In this document: one piece after another, positions 22,140 to 36,149 of the stretch | Position numbering within the stretch: the stretch's first letter is position 1 | Layout of the letters: each line of letters starts with the position of its first letter | Assembly (NCBI GenBank): GCA_051294375.1 | Contig: CM119264.1 | Location: 4,615,352-4,679,351, forward strand | Source: Paraspadella gotoi | Taxonomy: Eukaryota > Chaetognatha | Length of the DNA stretch: 64,000 nucleotides | Direction: 5' to 3' | The notes under the pieces: model-generated | The model's database searches: none | What the model was told of the DNA's origin: nothing | What the model saw: only the letters and a program-made list of their open reading frames with translations | Program-made: the position numbers and the translations under genes

Positions 22140-23480
22140 GTTTTTCCTTTTCCCTAAAAATCCTTTTTTCTGTCAATATAAGATTAATCCATTATATATA
22201 AAATTGTTTTTTAACCACTCTTTGTTTTTTACTTTTCCTAATTTCCTCGTAAACTCGCCCCTTCTTCCTTCTTTTTCCCCTCCTTTTCCCACCCCCCCCC
22301 CTTTGGCGCTTCTGTGCTTTTTTTTAAATAAACCCTAATATATTTTGTGCAAACGCCCGGTGGGTCCTGGGTGTCCGTCTTTTTTTTTTTTTGTTTTGTG
22401 GGTCGTTGTTTTGGTGATGGGATTTTTTTCCTTTGTTGGTCAAAAAAAAAAACTGTTCTGAGGTTTGGTGGTTTTTGTTTGTGTTGGGTTGTGGGTCCCT
22501 CCTCCTTCTTTCCTTCCGTCTCTCCCCTTCTTCCTCCCTCTTCCTCTCCTTCTCCCTTTCCTTTTTCCTCTCTTTCTTTCCCTCCTTCCCTCTCTCTCTC
22601 TCCTTCTTCCCTTTCTCTCTCCCCTCCTTCTCTCTCTCCCCTCAAATTTGTGGTTGTAAAGTCCAGCCGTCCCTCAAATGTTATAAGTAAAATGTTGGGT
22701 TTTTAATTGTTTGGGAATTAAATCAAATCCCTCACTCTTTTTTTCCCTTTTTTTATCCACCTTATTCGGGGTTTTGTGGGTCCCCAACCTCATGTCAGGT
22801 TTAAATTGAAGAGAAAGCTTTGAATTGTGGTGAGTTCTCGCTCCTGTTTGGTTTTTGTGGTTTTTTTCCTCCTTTCCTTTTCCTGTGGTCAACCCCTTTG
22901 CAAAGTAGTTTGATTGTGGATCCTCCCCGGTCAGGACTTTTCGTTACAGTTGGGTTTTGCCTTTCGTCCCCCGGACCAAGAAATCCGCGTATTTTGTATT
23001 TTTCTTGTGTGGGGAGCTTAGCTTCCCTCCTTTTTTTTGTGTGGAAGCTTCCTTTTTCCTCAAAACGATTTCTCGAATACAACACAAATCCAACATCACA
23101 TTAGCAACAAACCGACCGTGGAGTCGACCCTATTTTTTTTTTCTTTTTCACGCTCAAAGCGCCACAAACCCACCTTTTCAAAAAATAAATAACATCGGAG
23201 TTTACCTTTTTCACTGTTTATAAATTAATTAATTAATTAATATATTATATATTATATATAATAATTAAAATAATTAGTAAAACCTTAGTAAATCCATTTA
23301 CTAAGTCCAAAAAAAGAATAGACCAACACTTATTCCCTAATCAATACTATAAAAATTAATTAGTAAAAAAACTAAGAAAATATAACCAGGCCCTCCTTTC
23401 CCTGAAAAACTAAAACAACTGGTTTGTTAACCCGCCCGGAAGGTTTTTCCCTTTTCCTCCACCCTCTCCCTTTGTGGTCC
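22140..23480. repeat. First copy of a duplicated tail segment, homopolymer-rich
   Basis: The order of words (cgcccggt, tgtggtc, ctgttctgaggtt, gtccagccgtc, gatcctcccc, aacaccgaccgtg) matches 39823-40665. Runs of identical bases are longer here, so this copy is about 1.34 kb against 0.84 kb. One of the two copies is poor sequence. Confidence 0.8.
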
Positions 23481-23487
23481 CCCCCAC

Positions 23488-23512
23488 NNNNNNNNNNNNN
23501 NNNNNNNNNNNN
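23488..23512. other. Assembly gap (25 N)
   Basis: A run of 25 N between the polypyrimidine/homopolymer-rich segment and a third copy of the 19-20 kb sequence. Confidence 1.
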
Positions 23513-23548
<36 letters not shown>

Positions 23549-24600
23549 CCACATTCTAAAAAATTCTTTGTCGCCAAAGTGAATATCTCTCTTCCCTATC
23601 TCTCGACTTTCCCCTCGAAGCTTATCTTCCTCTAATCTCTCAAATCTTTTTCTTTATACTTTTACATCTCTCCTCCCTCTCTCTCTGTTCTCTTCTTCTC
23701 TTCCTTCCCTCCACCTTCCTCTTTCTTTCCCCTTCTTTCCCTCCCCTAAATCTCCATCCTCCTTCCTCCTCCTCCCTCTTTTCTCCCTCCCCTCCTCTTT
23801 AACTTCCTCCCTTCAGCCCCTTCTTCATCTTCTCTCTCTCCCTTCCCCTGTCCATCTTTCTTCCTCCCTCTCCTCTTCTCATTCCTCCTCTCTTCTTCTT
23901 CCCCCCTCTTCTCTATTCCCTCTCTTCCTTCTTCCTCCCCTCTTCTCATTCCTCCTCTCCTTCTTCTCCCCCCTCTTCTCTATTCCTCCTCTCCTTCTTC
24001 CTCCCCCTATTCCCCATTCCTCCTCTCCTTCTTCCTCCCCTCCCCTCTCTCCCTCCACCCTTCCCCCCTCTTCCCTTCGTAAACCCCCTCGGATTTACCA
24101 GATGGTGTTTACTCCCTCATTTCCCGCCAATTCCGCGCCTTCAGGCTTAAACCATAACCTCGTCAAAAAGCCTTAAAAGCTCTCGTTTGCTCTCATCTCG
24201 CTCTCGCTATCGCTCTCGCTTTCGTCTCGCTCTCGCACTCGCTAATTTTTTCATCAGTTCATTGAATGTTCCTCTAATTTTTTTTTTGTATTTTCCCTCC
24301 TTTTTTTCATCGGGTCGTTTCGTTATTTAATGTTGTCTTAAGTGTATTGTCTACTTGTTATTGACAGCGTTATTTCAAATATTTTGCTGACCGCGATAAT
24401 GATTATTACTCCCAGCCGAGTGACCCTAATTATCCAGTGCGAAGCCCTTCTCTAAGAATCTCGATTAAATTGTAACCGACATCTCTCGGTTCTCACATCA
24501 TTATCACTAAATATCATAAACTTTGAGCTCTCACGAGGTCGACAGTCGAATGTTCGACATTGAGCAAAGATCGGCCAGTCGAACAAAATTGACGCCGCCC
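23513..24600. repeat. Third, partial copy of the 19.0-20.07 kb sequence
   Basis: It follows 18985-20073 closely, for example 'gttaccacattctaaa', then 'ggatttaccagatggtg', then 'ctcacgaggtcgacagtcg'. It stops abruptly at 24600 inside 'gacgccgccc', where copy B begins. Such a hard junction is expected from mis-joined contigs. Confidence 0.9.
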
Positions 24601-25547
24601 CCCCCCGTAAGAGAGGATTTCAGAGGACTTTTCCCTTGTTTAGGAACCTGGCAACAATCGACTGATAATGAGGAGGAGGAGGGAGGAGGAGGAGGAGGAG
24701 GAGGAGGAGGAAGATTATAATCTCTGACGTTAAAGAAGCTGACGAGAAAGTTGAAAGTTGAAACAAAGAAGATGATGATAATGATTGATGACAGTGATAA
24801 TGAAATGAGGGTTGTTGATGTTGATGTTGATGATGATGATGATGAACGGTGATGATGATGATGATGATTAGGATGATGATGATATGATGAAGATGATTTG
24901 ATGATGAGGATATGATTCTAATGATGATGATGATCATGATGATCATGGATGAATCATGTAAGCGATCGAGTGACGTGGGAAGAACGACGAGGACAACGAA
25001 CGACGAGACGACAACAAACACAAAACACAACAACAAGAATGTATCATCGAAAAAATGAAAAGGATGAAGAGGAGAAAATACTGAGTCATTTATATGCGGA
25101 TGAAACCGCGGGATGGAAAAAGGCGACGGCCGCTGAAAATGGCGCCTTTCGCGGGGAGGTGGACGAGGGGGAAGCGGCCGCCCGACGCCGCCTTGGCGAA
25201 TCGCGGCGCCGCTAGCGGAATCGGCAGAAGCTGAAGGGAAAAAAAAGAAAACGAATAAAGAAAAAGAATGAAAAATATATAAAGAATTATATAGTGACTT
25301 GGAACGGACAATAAAGGGGCAGACAGATCTACTACAATGTTCAAATTTTAGAGTGCTAGATATAGTGGGATGAATGTATTTTGTACATATGCAATTAGTT
25401 TATGCCTTACAACAACTCATGCTTACACACTTTTTTTTGGATTACGAAAGTAGAAATTTTTTTTGTTCTGGAAAGATCGAGATTTTGAAGCGGAATTTGG
25501 ATTCGATCTCACACGAGAAGAGAGAGGAAGAGAGAGGCAGAGAGAGA

Positions 25548-25641
<94 letters not shown>

Positions 25642-26188
25642 GAGAGAAAGATAAGGGCGCATATTTCGAAGTCCTCCATTTGGGCGTGAAATTGAAATGT
25701 CTCTGGGTTGAAGAAAAAAAAACGAGACTTTTTTAAAAAAAATGGGGATTTTTTCTTCTTTTTAAAAAGAGATTCATCGGGAGTCGTTGTTGTTGTTGTT
25801 GCCTCATGTTTTAAGTTACGCTTCGTCTCTTTGTTATTTCGTTATGTTTCTTTTACTTTTCTTTTTCGGCCGGAGATTTTTGCCTTCGTCCATTGCGAGT
25901 TTCCTTGCTAGGTCACCTCACACAGGCTCACATCGATACCACCACATTTTTTTTCGTTTTCCTACTATTTTTTTTTAATGTTTGTTTGTATCATTGCAAA
26001 ATGTAATCGCCTTTTCATCTATTCCAGCAGTCAGTCTGTCAGTCTGTCTGTCATCTAAACGCCCCCACCTTTTCTCTTGCCTCAACAACCCTGTCACCGT
26101 TAGTAATCTCATAACGAAAATCATATTCATTAAACGAGGGAAGATAATTTGGGCTTCTGCAGGGAAGAAAGAGAGAAAGAGAGAGAGA

Positions 26189-26244
<56 letters not shown>

Positions 26245-28130
26245 GAGAGGAGGGAATAGCGGGAAATAAATATTAAGAAAGGCATCCCATTGAGACGCGC
26301 ATTGGAATTGTTCGAATTATTTAGAGACCTGAGCGCCGGAGAAGACGCGGGCGCATGAGTGCCACGCCGTGCTGGATGGTGCCACGCGGCGCCAACGGAG
26401 TGCCACGCGGAGCAGATGCCAAGAGACAGGAAAGGCATCATCTAAAAATAGGCATCGAATCTTTGAGTATCTATAAAAAATTTTAAAAATTGCAGAAATT
26501 TACTTATTAGATAAATTTAGACATATAATTTTAAATGTATATAAGAGTTTAGTATATTTCACATAAGTAATTTCAGTATTTCCATTTTCCATATTTAATA
26601 GTGATATGGGGAAAGGATTTAGTGTTGTCTCCGTGAAAACGTAAAGGTTAAAAAATAATTATGCCCCGAGTTTTCTAATAAGTTAGTTAGTCAACACTTT
26701 TGTTAGGGAAGTTCATTTATTGAAAAAATCAAATATATATCTAAAAAGTGTGATCAGATGGAGTGGGAGGGGATAATTCCTTCTTATGGGATGAAGTTAT
26801 TAATGATTCGTTTTGATGTTGAGGTTAAGAACTACTAAGAGAAAAGATTCTCTTTTTAAAAAATAGAATTAAATAAAAATTGTGGAAGGTAATTAAACAG
26901 TAAAATGATTGTGGTGATGATATGATGATGATGAATGATGATGATGATGATCGATGATGATAGATGATGATGAGATGATGATGATGAATTCATCAGCGAA
27001 GAAGTGAGATCGGCGACGGTTGGATCTTAATCGCTTTTTCCTTCGCACGTATTTGGGACGAAACTAGGAAATCGCGTTAATGAAAAAAGATTGAACTGGT
27101 GAAAAAACTGGAGCAAACAATTTTGTGCTTTAAGTTTTTTCGGACAGAGCATTATAAATTTGATAGCATGGAGCCTGTATTTCGTTTTGATTTCTGTACT
27201 TAAAAAAAGGTAGACTAACGAAGAAGATAATCAATTTCTTAAATTTAAAGTATTGTTAACCGACAAAAACTGCAAGTTTTTTTTCCAAATGCGCATTTTA
27301 AAAACTTGTTGTTTTCAATCGCGATGTTTGAAAATCCTCGAAGAACACAGTGCCGACGATGTGAAGAGCAAGGAATTTCTTACTAAATCAAAGACCGACG
27401 TCGAATCAATGACTTTCCGCAAGCATCGCTTTTTTTTTCTCCTTAATGCGGGCTCTACTTTACCTTGTCATTTATACTTTATCGAAAATAATAAATCCAC
27501 AAAGAAGCTTAAAATCTATCATTTTCCACCAATTTTATTGACGAATCCACAAAAGTTTGTTCCGTTCACACAAAGTTTGTTCCTCACACAAACGTGGGCC
27601 ATGTTACGAGATTCGTCTCTCCAACGCACGCCTTTTTCCCTCGACGAGACTTCCGCTTGGCGGCGAACAGACCTGCATCGTCAGGCTGCGGGGACTCTTC
27701 TGCGTCGAAAGACCGGCCTCCGGCTGCGGCGCCGGCGGCGGCTAGATGCTGCAGATTCCGCGGCGGCGGCTTCGGGCCTCCTGCCTCGAAAGGCGTCGAT
27801 GGCCTCGCGGAAATCTCGAGATTCGGACTCAGGAAAATTCTTGGCCCGAATGTGTCCGTGCGAGTGGGTCCGTTGGCGTAAGTTGGCCGTATCCGTTGGG
27901 GTTGAAATTGTTGGCGTTGTCGTTATTCGATTCTTATTCATAGAATTTACCACTCATTAACTTTTAATGCATATTATGTGTTATGACAATCTTTGTAATT
28001 AATTGACTAAAAAGACAGGCCTCAGTGAACATTCAGAAACACGGATCGTTTATTTATTTAATTTAATTTATTATTATCAATTCATCGTAAATAACATTAA
28101 ACAATGATCATAATAATATATTTACGTTAG

Positions 28131-28337
28131 TCCGTCAAGAACTCGAGAGAACCGAACCCTCAAACAATTGCCGGAGGAATACAGGATAAAGAGGCCAAAA
28201 CGAATTCGACTGTCCGACCAAAAACTTTACGAAGAAGAAAAAAGAAGAATGAAGGAAGAAAGGGAAGTTTGAGACATCGTCACTTTGGCCGAGTATTAGA
28301 GTCCGACAATCGGGAGATTCCAGGGTTAAAGATTACA
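28131..28337 (+). pseudogene. Frame-broken copy of the 12.6-kb terminal exon
   Basis: It starts after the same acceptor word TACGTTAG, then has an extra base after 'tc' and further indels, so the 64-codon frame of 12581-12777 cannot be read. It is probably an assembly artefact. Confidence 0.7.
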
Positions 28338-30689
28338 ATAAATGTTTTTTTTTATCGTATTGAGAAAATGATTTTAATAAGAATCTATAATGTGGCTTAT
28401 AATAAATGAGTTAAATATGTCATTGGTGACCCATATCATTTCAAGTTTGATTCGGAATAGTGACACAAGCTACTTTTTTATTCCATAATGTTAAAATACG
28501 AGACAGTCATTATAAATCGGAACATCCGAGTTTACTGAATTATTTTATTTCGGATTGATGATTTTCTTTAATATCTCTGATTAGACGACAGAGTAAGTTT
28601 TTCCTTTTCTTGATCTCAATCCAGTCTTTATGTTTTATCTTATTATAAACGAATACAGTGATCTTTGCACAAATTATTATTTAAGATCATTTGCATATTG
28701 CAGTAATATACAAAAACTAGTTTTGCTTTTCGTACAAAAAGTTAATTTAGGTGGTTTTTTTTCAAAATCTCCCACCTTATTCCTTTAAAAAAAGTTCAAA
28801 CGGTGTTTATATAGTTCTATGGCGCCATGTGCAGACTTCCTTTTAAAATCATTTTACCCTTAGATTCAAGCCCTAAGAAGATTTTTTCAAAATTATTATA
28901 ATATTTGTAGTTTTTTCCTCGTTCATTAATCTCATTTGCATATTGTCAAAGCAAACTCTCTATTGAAAGCGCGTGTTTACTTTTGGGACTTATTCCCCCT
29001 CGTAAACACTAGATTTTTAATGGAGCGTTGCCTCATTTTCCCAATATACGTATGTTGAAAATTTTTATTCATCTATATTACTAATTTATTAATTCTGTTA
29101 TAAAAACGCTTCAAGAAAGTAGTTGTAAAAAGGCTCATTGAATTTATTGATTGGTTGTTAATTGAATTTTTGATTGATAACCATAATGAGGACGGCAGGA
29201 AAGAGGTTTCGTACAAAAGAGACTTGGCTTTTGGATTATGGACCGAGGACCGAGGAGAGAAACTAACGCGATGGACATGGAGGAAATGTCAAAGGAAAAG
29301 GCGAGTCTGAACAATGAGTTTTGGCCCTGGGCGACAAATGGGAAGAGGTTTAAAGGGGGAAACCGATTGAAAAACGGAGAAAAGAAATCGTAGAAAGTGA
29401 AAGCAAATAGAACGGCCCTTCATTTCCTTTTTCTCCCGTGCAACCTCACGTAATTCTATGGCTGCTTCGCATGAATAAATGAGATTTCTACTAATTTTCC
29501 TAATCACCGGGTCATCATATGTGGACATTCCCGTAAAACTAGACAGGTATAAACTATTCGTTCCCAGAGAAAGTAGCCATTTAGAGCATCGATTCATGAC
29601 AAGGTTAAAATCTCGTTTACCTATTGGCTCTCGACAGAAGCGTTCTGGTTCTAATTCCTTTCGCATGGTCCAGCCTCGACGTCTCGTCCCCCATCCTGGT
29701 CTTTTAATTGGTCGGTGAGCGCTTTACGAGCGCAAGCGTCGATTCGTTTGATTGGCTCTCTAATCGGAGAGGAATTTGATTGGTCCTTTATTCTTCGCGG
29801 AGGAAGCGGAGCAGTCCTCGTCGTGCAGGCTGTTTGAAAAAAATAGCCACGACCATGTCGCCTCTTTTCTCCACCGATGACTACAAAACCTTGTTTCCTG
29901 ACCCTGTCCAGTAATATAACAACAATCAATTCCCTCGTTGCAAAGAAACGAACCTTTTCAAAATAATTTTATCGCCGAAAGAACAATATAAGGTAAGTTT
30001 TTAATTTCATTGCCACGGATTGAATGATGTCCGAGCGACTGTGTTTTATGGATTTTTGGTGTGGCACCACTTCTGCCTCTGGCGGGCGGGAACAGATTCG
30101 TTTTTGTTGACTATTTCAAAATCGATGTATAACCTAATTTCTCCGGAGTTATTTGAAAAATACCATGAATACAATGAATGTTTTAAAACACAACCAAATG
30201 TTTAATTTTAAATGACATAGTTTCAATAAGCTTAGTTTGGATCCTAGTTGGACTAAACCAATCGATTATGCGATGGTCATATATGGGTCATATATGGTCA
30301 TATCAAGGCTATTATAAAAGTACATTAAACCTAACGCTGTTTTATTTCCCAACTACAACTGTAAAGATCTACATCCCAACATTAAAACCGCATAAAACAA
30401 ATATTAAAAGGGTGAAAACCTTGTTTTTAAACATTAAGATTCTTGTGCAGCGTTCGTCGAAAAAAATTATGTCATGACGATGAAGTGGTTTTTTTTTGTT
30501 TTTTTTTCTGTTAATTTTTGATGATGAGATGTAGTAATAAAAATAATAGTAAAAATTTATGGCGAGATTCGTAAAGTCTTGTGACACTTGTGACACACTT
30601 GTGACACTTGTGATCACACTTGAACGCGTGAACGTCCTCTCCGCCGCTCAACTCCCCCCCCCGGCCCCGGCTCTCTCCGGTCCGCCCGT

Positions 30690-31903
30690 CCCGAGAAACT
30701 TACCGGCACTGTCCGAGTACAAAGCGAACGTCGTTTTCGATCCAGACGCGAATTCGGACGCGACGCGGAAAGTTGACACCCGGCGCGTCGACGCCGGACG
30801 AGCCGATAGGCGGCCGGAACGAGATCGGCGAGATGATCTGTTGATGTCGAGACTCGAGCTAGAGAGAATAGTTTGAGAAAGATCGAAGCGGCGCTCGTTT
30901 CGAGGCGTCGAACCAACGGAGGATCGGCGTCGTGCGTTGCGGTTCCTCTGTATTAGATGTCGGCGGACGGGGCCGAAGAATCGAGAACGACGCCGCCGAA
31001 CGCCGGGTAAGAGACGAAAGCGGCGACGGGAGTTTGACGACAGCCGAAAACCGCGCCGCGAAACCGAAATCGAAGAGAAACGAAAGAAAGAAATTCGATC
31101 TTTTGAGCGTTCGACGACGTTTGACGTCTTCGTGTCACGTGACCGGAAATTCTCTCGGTGCCGAATTCTCCTCTTCCTCCTCCACTCGCCAATCGTTCGT
31201 CCGATCCGGTGTCGATAACGAACGGGCCGCGAAATCCTCAAACGACGCCGCTTCAGTTTCCGGCTCCAGCTTTTTCCCGTCGCCATCGTCGATCGTCCCG
31301 CGCGCGTACAATCCTCTCGGCGCAGACTCCGAAAAACCGGCGTCCGAGGACTTCGGAGGCCGGAGCGTTCGCGGCGAGACCTGGGGGCGTGGCTGGACCA
31401 TCGTCGTCGTCCGACGCCTTTCTGCTTCTTTCAAGAGTCCACGAACTCGACGAAGACTTGAAGACCCGATGAAAGAAGACGTGGAAAGAAGATTGGGTTG
31501 TCGTCTCGAGAACCTCACGTTCCGAAGATGATCTGCAGCAACTTCCGCCATGGAGTCGTCGCGCGAAGGCATGAAGACGACGAACAGACAGAGAATTTGG
31601 GCGAAGGAGTCGAGCTGGCGGCGGAGGAACGATTGGATGTGATACAACAGAGGGTTTCCAAAGTTGCTAGTGAGTGATAGAAAGAGGATGAATGAGAAAG
31701 AAAATAGAGTGTGATAAATAGGATAGGATATTAGTGGCGGTTGAGATACGGCCTATGGATTCAAAAAGAAGAAGAAAGAAGAAAGAAAGAAAGAAGAAAG
31801 AAAGATAGAAAGAAAGAAAGAAAAGAAAGAAAGAAATAAAAATTAAAAGAAAGAAAAGAAGAATATAAAGAGAGGAAAAAGAAAATAAAAGGAAAGAAAG
31901 AAA

Positions 31904-31934
<31 letters not shown>

Positions 31935-31998
31935 ATAAAAATTAAAAGAAGGAAAGAAGATATAAAGAGTAGAAAAAAGACAAATAAAGAAAGAAAGT

Positions 31999-32030
<32 letters not shown>

Positions 32031-32590
32031 AAAAAAGAAAGAAAAGAAAAGAGAGAAAAAGGAAAACAATTAAGAAATAAAAAAGAAAATCGAGAAGAAA
32101 AAGTACAAATAGAAATTAAGAAAGAAGGAAAGCGAGAGAAAAAAAAGGAAGGGAAAACTTAAAATAAAACATAAAAACGAAACCGAGAAAAAATATAAAA
32201 CAAAAGACGAAACCCAAAAAAAAACAAAAACAAAACGATAAAAAAAGATGCGGGATACCCGCCTACCCCTCCTTCCCCCCCCCACCCAAACTGCGCCAAT
32301 TTCCGCCAAATCCTCTCGTCACAACCGCGCCATCCCTAACATCGACACCACGGGGTTCCTCGTTGCCGACTTCTCTCATCCGCCGCGCCGGCGCAGTGCC
32401 TCCACGTCCCGGCGCCGCCAAATCGACGCCGCCGCCTACGCCCCCTTCCTTCCGGCGCCGTCGCTGATCTTGGACGGAAACGTCAACGTGTATTCGATGT
32501 CGTCTTCGTCTTCGTCTCGCTGACTTCGTCCGTCGCGTCGTCGTCTCGTGAACGGAACGAAGGCGTGGGGGGAATTTATTGCGTCGCCAT
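30690..32590 (-). pseudogene. TMEM53: Frame-broken second copy of the TMEM53 homologue
   Basis: The ATG at 32590 and the GWRGC region of exon 1 are recognisable, and most of exon 2 can be aligned to 16052-15109. Single-base indels break the frame many times. The exon 1 donor has lost a G (GCAG|TTTGG in place of GCAG|GTTTGG). Because the damage is uniform across coding and non-coding DNA, I read it as sequence error or a haplotig, not as gene decay under relaxed selection. Confidence 0.8.
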
Positions 32591-35500
32591 GAAACGAGGC
32601 GACGATGAACGATGAAAGATGAAGACGAACGAAGATAATGACAACGATGTAGACGATGACGATGAAAAGATAATGACGACAACCGATGTCGACGACGACG
32701 ATGAAGAAGAAGACGAATATGGAAGCGACGATGAAGAACGAACGAGAAGAAGAGAACGACGACTAAACGACCGACCTATTTGAGGAAGGGAGCGATGGAA
32801 TGAGATTTGACTGTTTCGCCCCGCAGCGAGAATTGCCCATTCCGCAAGAAGAAATTTAGCTTCGCGCCTCGAATTCTTCTCACGAAATCAGAAGATAAAT
32901 GAGTTTGAGTTAAAATTAGAACTAAAAAAATTCGATTGGGAAAATTCCTTTTCGAATTGAAAAAAGAAATTTTGTCCATTTTGTGGCCCCTGAAAGAGTT
33001 TCTTGGCGGGAAATTTTGTAACAAGATAGAGATAAACGATTCTACAAGTGCAACCCATTGTCCGAGTGAAAGCAACGCCGTTTTAACGAGCTACCCTGTA
33101 GTTTTTTCTTGCTTTTTCTTTTTTTAAATTGAAACTCGTTAAAAACGAAAGTTTCAACTGAGAAAAAGTGTGACACAAAAACGGAGATAGAATCCACTTC
33201 TTTTTTTCATATACATTGAAATGTAATCGTAGAACGCATTCAGTATAACACGACGAAATTCGTCAGGGATTTTTTTTTCGTCCATCAAACGGAATTTCTT
33301 TTCTTTCCTTTCAACAAAGTGAATAGAAGACTCTCTTTTCCTCTCACTTTTTCTTTCTCTCTCTGACGTTGTTTTGTTTACATTTTATTGTCTGACGCGT
33401 TAAGCAAAACAGGTTCCGCCGCCTTCCTGGGCACAATTGGGCAAATAAAACCGTAGAAAAACATTTCGATCGGAATATGTTTTTTTCAAACAAACAATTT
33501 CTCTTCAATTCAGTTTCGAGACTGGAAGAGAGTCTTGTCTTGTTAACAAACAAAACGATGAGTCACGAACATAATTATCTTAGCGACAGAAAAAAATTAT
33601 AATCTCTAACTTCTTTTGATCGGTTAGAAAAAGTGAAATAGAGTGGTAAGCGAAAAAAAGTAGTGATATTTCCATTAAATTTCTAGTTAATTCGAATACA
33701 AAGGTAAGTCCGAGGGTTTGCTAAAAAACGAGAATCCTTTGTGATGGGACTTTTTTTATTCTGCTATGGTGATTCGGAACACATTTTCTTCTGAAAAGAA
33801 TTCCGGAAAGATCCTTTGGGTTAATCCGCGATGTTCCGAACGAGTGGTGAAGACCGTGTCGTCGTCGTTTTCGTCTTCTCTGCATCTCTTCCTCCTCGCT
33901 CTTCCTCAAAACAAGAGAATTCCCTGTTGGTCATCGCCAATCTGCCTTCACGAATCTCGTCATTTCCGAGTGAACTTTGGCAGGCGCGAGGCTGGCGAGT
34001 CCAGGCGAGACTAGAGGGCGCCTCACGACGCCACCGATCCTTATTTTTGGGGCGGGAGGGAGTCGGGGATGGCGTGGAAAAATGGGGAGGGAGGGGAGAG
34101 AGTGAGAGAGAGAGAGAGAAAGTAGGGAAAAGGGATGAGGTGAAGGGAAGAATGAGAAGAAAGAATATGAGAAAAACGAAGATCCCGTTATTGGGCCAAC
34201 ATACTATATGGTGTTTTATATATTCCTTGTGTTACGCGCGGGTTTATTTGGCGCACCGCTAAAAATTGGGTCGACGACGTACAAGAAACAACAAACAACA
34301 ACAAAATAACAACATTCGCTCCCTTTTACTTCGGCCCCAAAAAGTTTTTTTTATATTCGTTTCTTTTTTGAAGACTGAATCAGTTCTCACAGGAGGAGAA
34401 AGAAAGAATGTTCGTTGGAGGTAATAAAACAAAATAATCAGTTTTTTTTTTGGAGGTAGGTGTGTGGAGAGAGGGGTAAGGGGGCTGTAGATAAGGGAAG
34501 GGGGCTGGTAGAAGGGGAGGGGGAGTGGTGTAAAGGGGGCGGCGGCCTCGAGTCGCTCGTGGCGAAAGAAGAGGCGGCGCGCGGTGGAAGAAAAGAACCT
34601 TTTTTTTTCCGCTCGAGAATTTTCGCTTTTTGTAGTCTCTTAGTTTTCTTGCTCTCTCTCTCTCCTCTCTCTCTTCTCTGTCATCTCTCGTCTCATCTCT
34701 TCTCTCTCTCCTCTCTCTCTCTCTCCGTTACCACATTCTAAAAAATTCTTTGTCGCAAACTGAATATACCTCTTCCCTATCTCTCGACTTTCCCTCGAGC
34801 TATCTTCTCTAATCTCTCTCTTTCCTTATCTTTACATCTCTCCTCCCTCTCTCTCTGTCTCTTCTTCTCTTCCTTCCTCCACCTTCCTCTTTCTTTCCCC
34901 TTTCTTCTTTCCCTCCCCTAAATCTCCATCCTCCCTTCCTCCTCATCTCCTCTTTCCTCCCTCCCGTCCTCTTTAAACTTCCTCCCTTCAGCCCCTTCTT
35001 CATCTTTCTCTCTCTCCCTTCCCCTGTCCATCTTTCTTCCTCCCTCTCCTCTTCTCATTCCTCCTCTCCTTCTTCCTGCCCCTCTTCTCATTCCTCTCTC
35101 CTTCTTCCTCCCCTCTTCTCATTCCTCCTCTCCTTCTTCCTCCCCTCTTCTCTCATTCCTCCTCTCCTTCTTCCTCCCCCTATTCCCCATTCCTCCTCTC
35201 CTTCTTCCTCCCCTCTCCCTCTCTCCCTCCACCCTTCCCCCCTCTTCCCTTCGTAAACCCTCGGATTTACCAGGATGGTGTTTACTCCCTCATTTCCCGC
35301 CAATTCCGCGCCTTCAGGCTTAAACCATAAACCTCGTCAAAAAGCCTAAAAGCTCTCGTTTGCTCTCATCTCGCTCTCGCTATCGCTCTCGCTTTCGTTC
35401 TCGCTTCTCCGCACTCGCTAATTTTTCATCAGTTCATTGAATGTTCCTCCTAATTTTTTTTTTTGTATTTTCCTCCTTTTTTTCATCGGGTCGTTTGCGT

Positions 35501-36149
35501 ATTTAATGTTGTCTTAAATATTCTATCTTATTGGACAGCGTTATTTCAAATATTTTGCTGACCGGATAATGATTATTACTCCCAGCCGAGTGACCTAATT
35601 ATCTCAGTGCGAGCCCTTCTCTAAGAATCTCGATTAAATTGTAACCGACATCTCTCGGTTCTTCACATCATTATCAACTAAATATCATAAACTTTGAGCT
35701 CTCACGAGGTCGAGCAGTCGAATGTTCGACCATTGAGCAAAGATCGGCCAGTCGAACAAAATTGACGCGGGCGCCCCCTCAAATGTGGGCCGCAACCGCT
35801 GCCCGGAGCGCTGGCATCAACAGCAGCAGCAAACGCTGCCGCTGACCCATCCATTCGACGAATCGGAAAAACATCGAAATGAGCTCATCAGCGTCGAACG
35901 GAAGTCAAACCCCCTCCTTACCCCTCCCTTCCTTACCCTACCCTTAACTTAGCCTCCCTTCATTACCCCGCCTTACTTCCCTCCCGCCACCCCCTTTTTT
36001 TCCCGGGAGACGCCTAATTTCAACGCGACGCGTCTCCGTGAGACTCGTTCCGTCGAACCTAATCGATTCCCCTCGCTAACCCCTTTTCTCTTTGCCAATT
36101 GGAGCCTTTCACTTACACACACCTGGGACTCTCTCTCTCTCCTCTCTCT

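Larger units (their letters stand above)
24621..36148. repeat. Copy B of the 11.3-kb near-duplication
   Basis: Collinear with 9168-20450 over its whole length. Differences are mostly one- or two-base insertions and deletions, many in homopolymers, spread evenly through coding and non-coding parts. Every coding exon found in segment A is frame-broken here. This pattern fits unpolished long-read sequence or a haplotig better than an evolved paralogue. Confidence 0.9.

Noticed and set aside
18757-22700. Many long open frames rich in Ser, Leu, Pro and Phe
   Set aside because: They are translation of polypyrimidine repeats, are open in several frames at once and have no domain or splice context.
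24621-36148. Copy B as a true tandem gene duplication with a TMEM53 pseudogene
   Set aside because: The damage is uniform across coding and non-coding DNA and is almost all indels, and the borders fall beside N gaps and an abrupt chimeric junction. An artefact is the simpler reading.
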